Position numbers and translations under genes: made by a program | Part shown: positions 1 to 8,203 of the stretch, piece after piece | Layout: each line of letters starts with the position of its first letter | How positions within the stretch are numbered: position 1 is the first letter of the stretch | The notes under the pieces: generated by a model | Database searches by the model: none | What the model was told of the DNA's origin: nothing | What the model saw: the letters and a program-made list of their open reading frames with translations, nothing else | Assembly: GCA_003222895.1 (NCBI GenBank) | Contig: QHXI01000053.1 | Coordinates: forward strand, 50,071-114,070 | From: Acidobacteriota bacterium | Lineage (GTDB): Bacteria > Acidobacteriota > Blastocatellia > Pyrinomonadales > Pyrinomonadaceae | Reading direction: 5' to 3' | DNA: 64,000 nt

Positions 1-315
1 GGCAACCCGCTGTCACAGACGGAGCGCGATCAACTGGTAAGTGATCTGACGGCAGATGCGAAGACGCGCGCCGACGTATTGCGTGCAATCGCTGAGAATC
101 AGAACCTGGTTAACGCAGAGTTCAACCGCGCGTTTGTCTTGATGCAGTACTTTGGGTACTTGCGGCGTGATCCGAATAGCGGGCCCGATGCGGACTTTTC
201 GGGTTACAACTTTTGGCTGAATAAGCTCGACGCTTTCAATGGCAATTTCATTGATGCCGAGATGGTTAAGGCCTTCATCAGCTCTGCCGAATACAGACAA
301 CGGTTCGGCCAGTGA
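1..315 (+). CDS. C-terminal end of a DUF4214-type protein (partial)
   Basis: The reading frame is open from the first base and ends with TGA at 313-315, so only the last 104 residues are present. The helical, polar sequence with a tyrosine-rich core (QYFGYLRRDPNS, then YNFWLNKLDAFNG) and the ending SAEYRQRFG match the DUF4214 repeat found at the C-terminus of large secreted or calcium-binding proteins, common in Acidobacteriota. The function of DUF4214 is not established. A strong intrinsic terminator follows. The N-terminal domains, which would define the role of the protein, lie outside the window. Confidence 0.75.
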   Translation, partial: GNPLSQTERDQLVSDLTADAKTRADVLRAIAENQNLVNAEFNRAFVLMQYFGYLRRDPNSGPDADFSGYNFWLNKLDAFNGNFIDAEMVKAFISSAEYRQRFGQ

Positions 316-377
316 GCAGACGACGGGGAAGCAAATAGCCATTGCCGGCAACTCTGGCCTGCCTTCCGCAAACAGCG

Positions 378-406
378 GGGAGCGACATCGCTCGCTCCCT
401 TTTTTT
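378..406 (+). terminator. Rho-independent terminator after the DUF4214 gene
   Basis: A perfect 8-bp stem, GGGAGCGA (378-385) with TCGCTCCC (392-399), has a 6-base loop and is followed by seven T. It lies 63 bases after the stop codon and fits termination of the upstream gene. Confidence 0.85.
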
Positions 407-803
407 CACCACTTATCAGTTCGAGGCTGCAACAGGGTACACGTGGCCGCACCTGCAATTACTTCTTGGAGTCTCGCTCAGGACTATCTGAAAAGATCAA
501 TAGTCTAGTCAAGAAGTGGTCAACTCTTTTTCTGCAATCCCGTAAACAAAAGTAAAGGAAGCGGTTGAGATTCCGCTTCCCATTTCGATGCACACCGGAC
601 AGATCATTTTGATGACCAAGATGCTCACGCAAGAGAATCTTTCGTTCTATGAATTCATCGATTCAAAGGCCGTGATGCGATGGAAGACCGCCGAATAGGG
701 TCGGCCTTCGTCCGCGATTTCTGATGCCAGCCTTGTCTGCACAAACCGAGTCTGTGTTACATTACGAACCGCAATAACTTCAAGACCTTGGAGGTCTCTT
801 TGG
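407..803. other. Intergenic region with hairpin and possible promoter
   Basis: No convincing gene. A GGAAGCGG/CCGCTTCC hairpin (557-580) lacks a T tract. A 36-codon frame at 588-698 has no ribosome site or recognisable family and may be a remnant. TTGTCT (733-738) and TTACAT (757-762), 18 bp apart, could be the promoter of the ferredoxin gene. A clear ribosome site, TGGAGGT, lies at about 790-796 just before its ATG at 804. Confidence 0.4.
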
Positions 804-1082
804 ATGACTTATATCGTCGCTGAGCCATGCGTCAATTGCCGATACACTGATTGTGCGATTCCATGTCCGGTTGAAGCTTTTCATCTTGACGATGACATGC
901 TGGTGATTAATCCCGAGACTTGCATAGACTGCGATGCTTGCGTCCCTGAGTGCCCGGTCGAGGCAGTCTTCGCTGAAGACAAATTACCGCCCGAGTGGTC
1001 GAATTACACGCAGATGAACGCAGACAGAGCACTGAGCGGACTGCCTACGATTAATGTTCGGCTGGATCCTTTGTGTCAATAA
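804..1082 (+). CDS. fdxA: 7Fe-type ferredoxin (FdxA family)
   Basis: Small 92-residue electron carrier of the [3Fe-4S][4Fe-4S] ferredoxin family, expected in the cytoplasm. Cysteines 9, 12, 17 and 21 form the first motif (CVNCRYTDCAIPCP), spaced as in Azotobacter-type FdxA, and cysteines 40, 43, 46 and 50 form the second (CIDCDACVPECP). The C-terminal tail of about 40 residues after the second motif is also usual for this group. The start is supported by TGGAGGT seven bases upstream. The gene is monocistronic between a possible promoter (733-762) and a strong terminator (1106-1161). Its redox partner cannot be told from the neighbours. Confidence 0.9.
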   Translation: MTYIVAEPCVNCRYTDCAIPCPVEAFHLDDDMLVINPETCIDCDACVPECPVEAVFAEDKLPPEWSNYTQMNADRALSGLPTINVRLDPLCQ

Positions 1083-1105
1083 CTACCGGTTTTCCAAACA
1101 ACTAT

Positions 1106-1161
1106 CTGAGAAAGGCGCGTCGCCGCGGCAACCGAACCGGCCGACGCGCCTTCTCAGTTTT
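1106..1161 (+). terminator. Rho-independent terminator after fdxA
   Basis: A long stem, CTGAGAAAGGCGCGTCG (1106-1122) with CGACGCGCCTTCTCAG (1142-1157), has one bulged base and is followed by TTTTAT. It is well placed 24 bases after the ferredoxin stop codon. Confidence 0.9.
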
Positions 1162-1197
1162 ATCGGAATGAGGCTTGCTGTCTAAAAGTTAGAACCG

Positions 1198-1503
1198 ATG
1201 AAGAAAAGTACTAGTCGCCTGTTGGGTGGAGCGGCGTTGGCTGCTGCAGCTGCCGGCGCGATCGGAGCAATCGTGATGAACAGAAACGGCAAGCCAAAGC
1301 GTAAGCGGCGCCGCGAGAGGCGAGACGCGCCAGATGTATGGGCGAGGCCAGGAATGACGGTAACTTTTCGGGCTGAATTGATGCCGGGGCGCGAGCCTTC
1401 CGAGCGAACATTTCAAGTCACCAGCTTGCTGCCAAGCGGTCGCGTTTTGCTGGCAGGCGTTACCGGTGAACATGCGCAGAAAGAGTTCGAACCGCAGCGA
1501 TGA
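1198..1503 (+). CDS. Small single-pass membrane protein, unknown
   Basis: A 101-residue frame. Residues 8-27 form an alanine- and glycine-rich hydrophobic segment (LGGAALAAAAAGAIGAIVM) that could be a signal anchor. A strongly basic stretch (about 32-42, KPKRKRRRERR) follows, then a small soluble region of beta character (VTFRAELMPG, FQVTSLLPSGRVLLAG). The family was not recognised. No clear ribosome site precedes the ATG, so the start is uncertain. A minus-strand frame (1189-1527) overlaps it but has no protein-like features; the plus-strand reading is preferred for its ordered membrane-basic-soluble layout. It converges on the MBL gene. Confidence 0.55.
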   Translation: MKKSTSRLLGGAALAAAAAGAIGAIVMNRNGKPKRKRRRERRDAPDVWARPGMTVTFRAELMPGREPSERTFQVTSLLPSGRVLLAGVTGEHAQKEFEPQR

Positions 1504-1520
1504 ATTGCCAGACAAGCTGC

Positions 1521-2297
1521 TCACCATTCATAGATCCGGCCCGTTTCCATCACACTAAGATTATCGATTTGAAGTTGGCTTAGTTCCTGGGCGACTTTTT
1601 CGCGAAAGGCCGGCTTGAGGTGCACCGCGAGAATATCCATGCCGTTGTGATTCAATTTTGTGAGTTCACTGCGCAGCATCGACGGCGTCAAGTGTTTCGA
1701 AGCGTGGGCCAGCTTCTGCATTGAATCGGGAAACGACGCTTCAATGAACAAGGCATGCAGCTGCTGAGCGCGGTTAACGACCTTCCAAAACTCTTCAGTC
1801 TCAGCAGTGTCGGAACTGAAGGCAACGGTAGTCTTTCCATCCGAAATCACCAGACCAACTGTCGGCACAATGTGGTTCACCGTGATTGCCGTGACGTTGA
1901 GATGCGCGACGCGAAATTCCTTGCCCGGCTCGAAGGGCAGGTACTCCATGACGCTGCCGTGTTCGTTCTTCAGTTCATCGAACTTTGGATAAACCGTGTC
2001 ATTGAAGACGTCGAGCTTCAGCAGTTCAATTACTTTCGCGGTTGCATGAATGCGTACGGGCTGTTCCAACTCGCCGAATAAATCATCGACATAGATCGGC
2101 AGACTGGCGATGTGGTCCATGTGAGGATGGGTCACGATCACGTCGCGGACTGTGCGGCGTTGTGAATCCGTCAACGCAATGCCGATGCTTCCGGCATCCA
2201 CGGTGACACGATCGTCGATTACAAAGCAGGTTAAGCGTTGCGCGGCATTGGCGCTTCCGCCTGCATCGAAAGAGCTGGGTAAGAGTTGAATCTGCAA
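1521..2297 (-). CDS. MBL-fold hydrolase, class II cyclic-nucleotide phosphodiesterase-like
   Basis: A 258-residue metallo-beta-lactamase-fold protein without signal peptide. The metal motif THPHMDH (H57, H59, D61, H62) is followed by H142 (TVNHIVPT), D163 (FSSDTAETEEF) and a late histidine (LAVHLKP), the usual order of ligands for a two-metal site. Length and the FSSDTA segment resemble class II 3',5'-cyclic-nucleotide phosphodiesterases and the related RNase Z branch. It probably hydrolyses a phosphodiester; the substrate cannot be told from sequence. It stands alone between converging and diverging neighbours. An RNase Z-like role is the main alternative. Confidence 0.8.
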   Translation of the reverse strand: MQIQLLPSSFDAGGSANAAQRLTCFVIDDRVTVDAGSIGIALTDSQRRTVRDVIVTHPHMDHIASLPIYVDDLFGELEQPVRIHATAKVIELLKLDVFNDTVYPKFDELKNEHGSVMEYLPFEPGKEFRVAHLNVTAITVNHIVPTVGLVISDGKTTVAFSSDTAETEEFWKVVNRAQQLHALFIEASFPDSMQKLAHASKHLTPSMLRSELTKLNHNGMDILAVHLKPAFREKVAQELSQLQIDNLSVMETGRIYEW

Positions 2298-2378
2298 GTA
2301 TCGGGTGAATGTTGGGTCAGATTCTAACCAAAGCGAACCAAGTATATGCTATCCCGACGCATGTCGCGAGAAGTTTCC

Positions 2379-3557
2379 TCAAACCTGTTGCGGCGGATTC
2401 TTTGTCGGATCAAATCTTCGGCGCAGCTCCTGTAGCGTGTAAAGATAGGCATTTTCTCGCTCCTGCGCCATTTGTGGATCTCGAGCAAAGCCTCGGGCGA
2501 CACGACTGCGATGAAAGGCGAGCTCGCTCGCCATTTGGTTACAACGCATGCGCGTTCGCCATCCCGAAAAGCCTTTGGTCGTCATCGCGTTCCACGACAT
2601 CCCCATGCGGCCTCGGATTGTGCAGAGCTTTTCGTATTCCTGCGCGTCGAAAAAGCCGCGCTGGTAATCCGGGTAAAGAAACTGGCGGACGATGCGACCT
2701 TCGCGGCGCAACGAAAAGAAGATCACCATCAACGTGATGATGAAAGTCGGTCCCATAATCAGAAAGTAGCCCGCGAAGAAACCGGCAGCGCCGCCATAAG
2801 TCGCGGTCCCGTTCCAGGTCGCGTGCAAGAAAACGGCGAGCATAAACCCGAGAAACGGCATGACGACTTTGACAAAGCCGTTGTTGGATTGACGCGACCA
2901 ACCCAATCCGATTCCCGTCATGCTGGTAAACAACGGATGGGAAAAAGGCGCGGCCATCCCACGCAAAATGAAAATGAAAGTGAGCGCTCCGGCGCCCCCT
3001 TGAACGGCCCGACCGTAATACAAAATATTTTCGGTCATCGCGAAGCCCAGGCCGACCATTCCCGCGTAGACGATGCCGTCGACGATGCCATCGAACTCAT
3101 CTTTCTTCCATAAGAAGAGCACCAACAGAATGAAAGCTTTCGATCCTTCTTCGACGATTGGCGCAGAGATTACGGCTCCAAAATTCTCGCCAATCTGAGC
3201 ACTGTTGGTCGCCGCCGCAACGATGGCGCCATTAATCGTGTTCAGAATGATCGCGATGAAAACTGCGACGAGCGCGCCCCAAAAGAACGCAGTTGCCAAC
3301 ATCCAAAGCGGTTCCGACTCGTATCGATCGATCCACAACAGCAGCATGATGTAGATCGGAACCGGCAGCGTCGCACAGATGAATCCGATAATCAGTTGCA
3401 CGAGGCCAGTCTCTGAGCCGATGAGCAGCAACACGATCATTCCGAGTAGCGCCGCAACCATAATGGCGAACACGGCAAGAATGATCTTCAACACGTTTTG
3501 ATGGCCCGAGCGCACCATCTGATAACCGCTTGGACCAGGAACAAATTGGCTATGCAT
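2379..3557 (-). CDS. PrsW-family intramembrane metalloprotease
   Basis: A 392-residue polytopic membrane protein with about eight hydrophobic segments in residues 20-290 and a soluble C-terminal tail of about 100 residues. It carries the PrsW markers: EEGSK (E136, E137, K140), ENILYY (about 176-181), a membrane histidine in HPLF (H207) and HATWNG (H245). Bacillus PrsW performs site-1 cleavage of an anti-sigma factor, so a membrane-proteolysis signalling role is possible, but no anti-sigma factor gene is near. The tail (FDAQEYEKL onwards) is not part of the family core. The small secreted peptide gene lies about 350 bp away on the same strand. Confidence 0.85.
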   Translation of the reverse strand: MHSQFVPGPSGYQMVRSGHQNVLKIILAVFAIMVAALLGMIVLLLIGSETGLVQLIIGFICATLPVPIYIMLLLWIDRYESEPLWMLATAFFWGALVAVFIAIILNTINGAIVAAATNSAQIGENFGAVISAPIVEEGSKAFILLVLFLWKKDEFDGIVDGIVYAGMVGLGFAMTENILYYGRAVQGGAGALTFIFILRGMAAPFSHPLFTSMTGIGLGWSRQSNNGFVKVVMPFLGFMLAVFLHATWNGTATYGGAAGFFAGYFLIMGPTFIITLMVIFFSLRREGRIVRQFLYPDYQRGFFDAQEYEKLCTIRGRMGMSWNAMTTKGFSGWRTRMRCNQMASELAFHRSRVARGFARDPQMAQERENAYLYTLQELRRRFDPTKNPPQQV

Positions 3558-3904
3558 AAATAAATGAAGAGTTTGGTTCGACCCGCGCAGTATATCCTAC
3601 AAAATTCAAACCTCGCCAGATGTTTTCCATGTTCAGCAAGCCCTAAGATTGATACCTCCGACGCCACGTCGTAGCGAGTTGAGCCGGTCGGGCACCTGCA
3701 ACAATTGTGCAAAAATGCTGGCGATACGACACCAAAAAATGTTGCATTCGTCTTGGGTTGGGTTTATGCTACGCACGATTCAACGGGACTTCAATAGGAA
3801 TAGCCAATCAAAAAATCTCTCTGCGTGCACGGTAGGCACACTAAGAATGTATTGCCCATCAAGGCTTCAGGCAATAAGCTAAGATTTAGAACAAAAGGTG
3901 ACCG
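3558..3904. other. Intergenic region, no gene seen
   Basis: About 347 bases between the start of the PrsW gene and the end of the small-peptide gene, both on the minus strand. The open frames here are short, have no ribosome sites and look unlike proteins. It should hold the promoter of the PrsW gene, but no clear -35/-10 pair was found, nor a terminator for the peptide gene. Confidence 0.5.
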
Positions 3905-4162
3905 CTAGAAAGCCGTGAGCACGGTATCGATCGCACAGACGAGTATTTCGAACGAGACATCATCGGCCACGTTCGTTGCCACCGCGGTGAACGTTGAACT
4001 GCTCGAATCACTGGTCGCGTTTCCGCCATCACACGGCGGCGTGCTCGTTTCACCAAGAAGTGGCTGCGCACACGGTGGTGTGCTGGTTTCGCCGGCGAAC
4101 GTGCTAACTGCAAACATCGATACTAAAGCAAGGGCGAGCGCTAATTTTTTGATTTGTTTCAT
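3905..4162 (-). CDS. Small secreted peptide with two GETSTPPC repeats
   Basis: An 85-residue precursor. The start is set by GAGGAG a few bases before the ATG at 4162; an in-frame start 10 codons upstream has no ribosome site. Residues 1-23 form a signal peptide (MKQIKKLALALALVSMFAVS, then TFA) with likely cleavage before GETSTPPC. The mature part has two copies of GETSTPPC separated by AQPLL, a Ser/Thr-rich middle, and a hydrophobic C-terminal stretch (SFEILVCAIDTVLTAF). It has three cysteines. The family was not named; similar signal peptide plus GE(x)nPP plus hydrophobic tail precursors are, from memory, recurrent in Acidobacteriota. It is divergent from the TPR/Fis-type regulator (159-bp gap), which suggests a linked function. 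Function unknown. Confidence 0.7.
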   Translation of the reverse strand: MKQIKKLALALALVSMFAVSTFAGETSTPPCAQPLLGETSTPPCDGGNATSDSSSSTFTAVATNVADDVSFEILVCAIDTVLTAF

Positions 4163-4321
4163 GGTTTCTCTCCTCAACGGGATTTCTTGCAAGCTTTTTA
4201 TGCGCGCGAATAACGAACCAGTCGGCTCGAAGCTGTGGATGGCGCAATACTCGCGCTTTAATACCAGTCCGTCAGTTGCGACGCAAGGTTTTTATCACTG
4301 ACTCAGAAAGGTCGTTCTTAG

Positions 4322-5932
4322 ATGAATTTAACTGCCCAGCTAAACACCCTTCGGGAAGATTTTCTCAACCTCAGTCCGGTCGAACGAGCCAGACGAGCGT
4401 GCGATTTGGCGAAGGAATTAGGGAAAATCGGCGAATATGAGAAAGCTTACGAAGCGTTACTCGACTTATGGCCGAACCGCAACGAGCCGCCGAAGGTTGA
4501 CGGTCTGGATGATGCCACCGCGGCGGAAGTATTTTTACGCGCTGGCGCTTTATCGAGCGGGCTCGGTAGCGCCGACCAGGCAACCGGAAGCCAGGAAACC
4601 GCCAAGGACTTCATCACTCGAAGCATGCAACTGTTCGAGAGCATAGACGACAGTCATAAAGCGGCGGAGGCGCAGGCCGATCTTGCTCTTTGTTATTGGC
4701 GTGAGGGGTCATACGATGAAGCTCGCATTCACCTCGCAAATGCTTTGGGCCGTTTGGGCGACGACGATTCCGATCTGAAAGCAATCATTTTAATTCGTTC
4801 GGGAATTGTTGAGGGCTGGGCGCGAAAGCTGAACGAGGCGATGCGTTTCTATAACGAAGCTGCCCCGCTGGTTGAACGCAGCCAGGATCACTATCTGAAG
4901 GGCACGTTTCACGGCGAATATGGGATGGTTTTCAGAAGATTGGCGACGCCGGAAAATCGGGAAGACTACCTTGATAAGGCTCTGATCGAATATGCCGCTG
5001 CGAGTTTCCACTTTGAGCAAGCCGGAAACCAGCGTTATCTTGCGCGCGTAGAAAACAATCTCGGCTACCTCTACTTTACGATCGAACGTTACCGAGACGC
5101 ACACACGCACTTAGATCGCGCGCGTGATCTATTCCTGCAACTGAAAGACGTTGGAACCGCCGCACAAGTGGACGACACCCGGGCGCGAACCCTTTTGGCT
5201 GAAGGCCGTCCGCTGGATGCGGAACGTATTATTCGTCAGGCTATCAGAACGCTCGAGCGCGGTGGTGAACAAGCGATACTCGCTGAGGCGCTGACAACTT
5301 ACGGCGTTGTGTTAGCGCGACTCGGCCGACATGCTCGCTCTAGAGAGTTATTGGATCGCGCGGTTCAGGTTGCGGAGATTACAGGCGATCTTGAGGGTGC
5401 CGGGCGTGCGAAGTTGAGCATCATCGAGGAACTTACGTCACAAACCTCGGCGCCTGAACTGGTGAATGATTACGAGACGGCCGCCGAGTTTCTGAAAGAT
5501 TCTGAAGATCCCGCAACGACGAAACGTCTGATCAGATGCGCGCTAAGGGTGATTGAAACGCTGATGCATTCTGCGGAAGCAGAACCGGAAATTGAATCCG
5601 CTTCGTGGGATGGCTTTTCGTTCAAGAAGGAAGTTTTGAAGATAGAAAAGGCTCTGATCGAGCGAGCGTTGAGAGATGCTGGCGGCTCAGTTACCCGTGC
5701 GTCGCGTCTGCTTGGATTTAGACATCATCAAAGCCTAATCGCTTTGATTAACAGCCGGCATCGAGATTTGCTCGGAACGCGTTCAGCAGTTCGAAAGCGG
5801 CGGCGTCATCTTTTCTCGAAGCCACGGCGAATCAAGAAGAAGGAAACGACGCAACCATCTGACGCGCTCGATGCTAATGGTAACGGTGACAGTAACGCCG
5901 GCGATCTGCTCGCGAGCGAATCAGTCGGCTAA
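4322..5932 (+). CDS. TPR regulator with C-terminal Fis-type helix-turn-helix
   Basis: A 536-residue soluble protein. Residues 20-420 are a run of TPR-like helical repeats (EYEKAYEALLDLW, RYLARVENNLGYLYF, QAILAEALTTYGVVLARLGR). Residues about 440-480 match a Fis-type helix-turn-helix (KALIERALRDAGGSVTRASR, then LLGFRHHQSLIALINSRHRD), followed by a basic tail (RKRRRHLFSKPRR). This is a DNA-binding protein with a large protein- or peptide-binding scaffold. AGAAAGG lies about 10 bases before the ATG. It is divergent from the gene for a small secreted peptide, reminiscent in logic only of TPR-based peptide-sensing regulators of Firmicutes. The ligand and target promoters are unknown. Confidence 0.75.
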   Translation: MNLTAQLNTLREDFLNLSPVERARRACDLAKELGKIGEYEKAYEALLDLWPNRNEPPKVDGLDDATAAEVFLRAGALSSGLGSADQATGSQETAKDFITRSMQLFESIDDSHKAAEAQADLALCYWREGSYDEARIHLANALGRLGDDDSDLKAIILIRSGIVEGWARKLNEAMRFYNEAAPLVERSQDHYLKGTFHGEYGMVFRRLATPENREDYLDKALIEYAAASFHFEQAGNQRYLARVENNLGYLYFTIERYRDAHTHLDRARDLFLQLKDVGTAAQVDDTRARTLLAEGRPLDAERIIRQAIRTLERGGEQAILAEALTTYGVVLARLGRHARSRELLDRAVQVAEITGDLEGAGRAKLSIIEELTSQTSAPELVNDYETAAEFLKDSEDPATTKRLIRCALRVIETLMHSAEAEPEIESASWDGFSFKKEVLKIEKALIERALRDAGGSVTRASRLLGFRHHQSLIALINSRHRDLLGTRSAVRKRRRHLFSKPRRIKKKETTQPSDALDANGNGDSNAGDLLASESVG

Positions 5933-5954
5933 TGGCAAATACTAGACAGCCTCG

Positions 5955-6719
5955 TCACCGAGCGCAAGTTAATGCTCGCCCGCCGTCGATCTGATAAGTA
6001 GCGCCGGTGATCCACGACGCGCTTTCAGATGCCAGATAAAAAATTAGATCGGCAATCTCGCTCGGCTGTCCCACGCGGCCGAGCGGATGCGTGGTCTTGG
6101 ACCGCTCGAGAAACTTCTCGTAATCCGCTTCGCTCATGCCACCTCGTTTGTGGATCTCAGTCACGACCACGCCAGGATTCACAGCGTTGACACGAACACC
6201 CTTTGGTGCCAGCTCAAGTGCTGAGCAGCGCGTCAGTTGATCCAATCCCGCCTTTGAAACGCAGTATGCCAACACTCCGGGAAAGGATCTCAAGCCTGTA
6301 ACACTTGAGACGTTAACGATATTTCCTCGAGATATTGCCAGATGTGGCGCCGCAAGTTGCATCAGACGAAACACCGAACGTAGGTTGACGTTCATCATCG
6401 CGTCCCAGGCGGCCAGCGAGGTGTCCTCAACCGTTCCGGTTGAAATGTGGCCAGCTGCGTTTACGAGTACGTCAAGCCGCCCGGCGGTCGCGATCGCTTC
6501 GTCGAAGGCAGGTGTAATCTGGTCGTCGGCAGTGACATCGACTTCAAGTGTTGCCGCATTTCCCCCGACGGCGTTGATTTCGTTTTCGACATCAGCCAGC
6601 GCTGATCTATGCCGTCCGATACAAATAATTTTCGTCGATGCTTGTGCAAATCGCCTGGCGGCGGCACGACCTATTCCCGAGGTTGCTCCAGTAATCATGA
6701 TTACTCTTCCGTCATTCAT
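5955..6719 (-). CDS. SDR-family NAD(P)-dependent oxidoreductase
   Basis: A 254-residue classical short-chain dehydrogenase/reductase. The cofactor motif TGATSGIG is at 10-17, NAAG at 86-89, and the catalytic set is S138, Y151 and K155 (YCVSK). The ending GATYQIDGG is typical of FabG-like members. The start at 6719 is chosen because GAGGAG lies eight bases upstream and the Rossmann strand follows at once; the upstream in-frame ATG at 6737 has no such site. The substrate is unknown. It converges with the TPR regulator gene. Confidence 0.9.
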   Translation of the reverse strand: MNDGRVIMITGATSGIGRAAARRFAQASTKIICIGRHRSALADVENEINAVGGNAATLEVDVTADDQITPAFDEAIATAGRLDVLVNAAGHISTGTVEDTSLAAWDAMMNVNLRSVFRLMQLAAPHLAISRGNIVNVSSVTGLRSFPGVLAYCVSKAGLDQLTRCSALELAPKGVRVNAVNPGVVVTEIHKRGGMSEADYEKFLERSKTTHPLGRVGQPSEIADLIFYLASESASWITGATYQIDGGRALTCAR

Positions 6720-6773
6720 CTCTTTTCTCCTCATCATTGCGCGCGGATCGAGCTGGCGGTGCGGCCTGCCATG

Positions 6774-6804
6774 TTGACATATGCGCGTCCAAATTGACTA
6801 TAAT
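6774..6804 (+). promoter_or_regulatory. Possible sigma-70 promoter
   Basis: TTGACA (6774-6779) and TATAAT (6799-6804) are both perfect consensus hexamers, but the spacer is 19 bp, longer than the ideal 17. It would drive the membrane-protein gene that follows. Confidence 0.45.
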
Positions 6805-6901
6805 TTCCGCGTTTTCATAAATCGAGTTCGCACCGTTACATACCTGCGGTTCGGCTCAGACTAATTTCCTCCGACAGAAAAACAGTACTCAATAACTTAA
6901 C

Positions 6902-7906
6902 TTGCCAGTAGAAGCTCAAGGTTCTGAAGTACACTCACCGTGGCCGCGGCAGCACCGCGCCCCGTATAGTAAAAGCCAAGCGCGAAATCAGATTTCGCGG
7001 TCGCCCTCAACATCCGTTTACATGATCGCGGCGATGGCGGCGGCAGCGGCATTGTTCTTCTTGCTTTGGTGGATGCTACAGGAAGAGGAAAACTCCTGGA
7101 TACCCGCTGGCCTGGCCGCGAGTGTTGTTCTGCTTGTAGCCGCGCTCGCTCGCCTAATGGTTGCGCGTCGAGATCGTGGGCGACTGCGCGACCATAATAG
7201 TTTCTCTGGCGAACCTTACAGCAGCTCGAGTCGCAGACTGTCGAGCAGCCCGATGCACTCAATTAGTCTTCATACGGCCGCCCTGAGATCGTTGCAGAAA
7301 CAATCTGCCGAGGCCGATGCGAGAGATTCCGGGGAAGTGCACCGCGAACTTTATGATTTATGCGTCGAGTATCTCGCCGGCGCCGATAAAGCTTTGCAAT
7401 CTCCACGAACACAGGCGGACGGAAGGGTTGCTTTGCGCGCCGGTCAGGAACGGGTTCGTGAATTACAAAAGCATCATCTGCTGACTTGGGCGCGGGTTTC
7501 CGCGCAAACGTTGACGCACGAGGCGCAGCAACGAGTTCGGCTTTATGAAAAAGTTGAGACAGCAAACCGCGCGTTGAACTGCATCGAGACAGCTCTGAAA
7601 GTTTATCCCAATGAGGAAGAACTCAACATATCGGCTCGTGCGGTGCGCGAATTCATTACCTCGAGCAGGGTTGCGCACTGGGTTGAATTGGCCGAGCGCG
7701 CGGCCTTCAAGGGATATCTTCAACGGTCAATAGATTGTTACCGCGACGCGTTGTTCTATCTAAGCCGTGATCGGCCGGGTCCGGCGGGTGAAACGGCGGC
7801 CGAAAAAATCACGAGGGAAATCGAAATGTTACGGGCACGGCTGGATAGGGAAGGCGCGATTACTTCAGCAAAAGGGACAAACAGGCGAGTGCGGCGGCGT
7901 CCATGA
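6902..7906 (+). CDS. Membrane protein with cytosolic helical domain, unknown
   Basis: A 334-residue frame; two hydrophobic segments (about 41-60 and 68-88) form a hairpin in the membrane, followed by about 240 residues of charged helical sequence with TPR-like parts (ALNCIETALKVYPNEEELN, LQRSIDCYRDALFYLSRD) and a basic C-terminus. The family was not recognised. The first possible start is TTG at 6902; an ATG at 7022 just before the first membrane segment is a good alternative, and neither has a strong ribosome site. A near-consensus promoter lies at 6774-6804. It precedes the zinc-ribbon and polysaccharide-export genes on the same strand. Confidence 0.6.
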   Translation: MPVEAQGSEVHSPWPRQHRAPYSKSQARNQISRSPSTSVYMIAAMAAAAALFFLLWWMLQEEENSWIPAGLAASVVLLVAALARLMVARRDRGRLRDHNSFSGEPYSSSSRRLSSSPMHSISLHTAALRSLQKQSAEADARDSGEVHRELYDLCVEYLAGADKALQSPRTQADGRVALRAGQERVRELQKHHLLTWARVSAQTLTHEAQQRVRLYEKVETANRALNCIETALKVYPNEEELNISARAVREFITSSRVAHWVELAERAAFKGYLQRSIDCYRDALFYLSRDRPGPAGETAAEKITREIEMLRARLDREGAITSAKGTNRRVRRRP

Positions 7907-7944
7907 AGTGAGAGCGAACGCCGAAATGTTCGATCAGCATCAAT

Positions 7945-8118
7945 ATGTTTAGACCAACCTGCCCACGTTGCGGGAGTGAGAGAATTCGCCGGGGTTATAA
8001 GCGAGTACCGTGGTACTTAAGGATGTTTGGCATCTATAATCTTTTGTGCGATCATTGCAACTGGCTATTTACAGGATTTGTCATTCCGGGAATGTTATCC
8101 CGACGGACTAGGAAATGA
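7945..8118 (+). CDS. Zinc-ribbon miniprotein
   Basis: A 57-residue protein with two knuckles, CPRCGS near the N-terminus and CDHCNW about 27 residues later, typical of a zinc ribbon. The region between is basic (RIRRGYKRVPWYLR) and a short hydrophobic stretch follows the second knuckle (LFTGFVIPGML). Small proteins with this pattern often sit beside polysaccharide-export genes in Acidobacteriota (from memory), and here the export gene starts 85 bp downstream. The ribosome site is weak. Role unknown; nucleic acid or protein binding is possible. Confidence 0.6.
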   Translation: MFRPTCPRCGSERIRRGYKRVPWYLRMFGIYNLLCDHCNWLFTGFVIPGMLSRRTRK

Positions 8119-8203
8119 TCCGCCGAGTTGCTTCCTTAACCACGCGTTGATTAAACGCGCAGTTCGAAGAGAAACCTTGCGACAGACTTTTTGAGGTATT
8201 GTT

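Noticed and set aside
588..698. 36-codon open frame
   Set aside because: No ribosome site, no recognisable family; kept only as a note in the intergenic entry.
1189..1527. Minus-strand frame overlapping the small membrane-protein gene
   Set aside because: Composition is not protein-like; the plus-strand frame has an ordered membrane and soluble layout.
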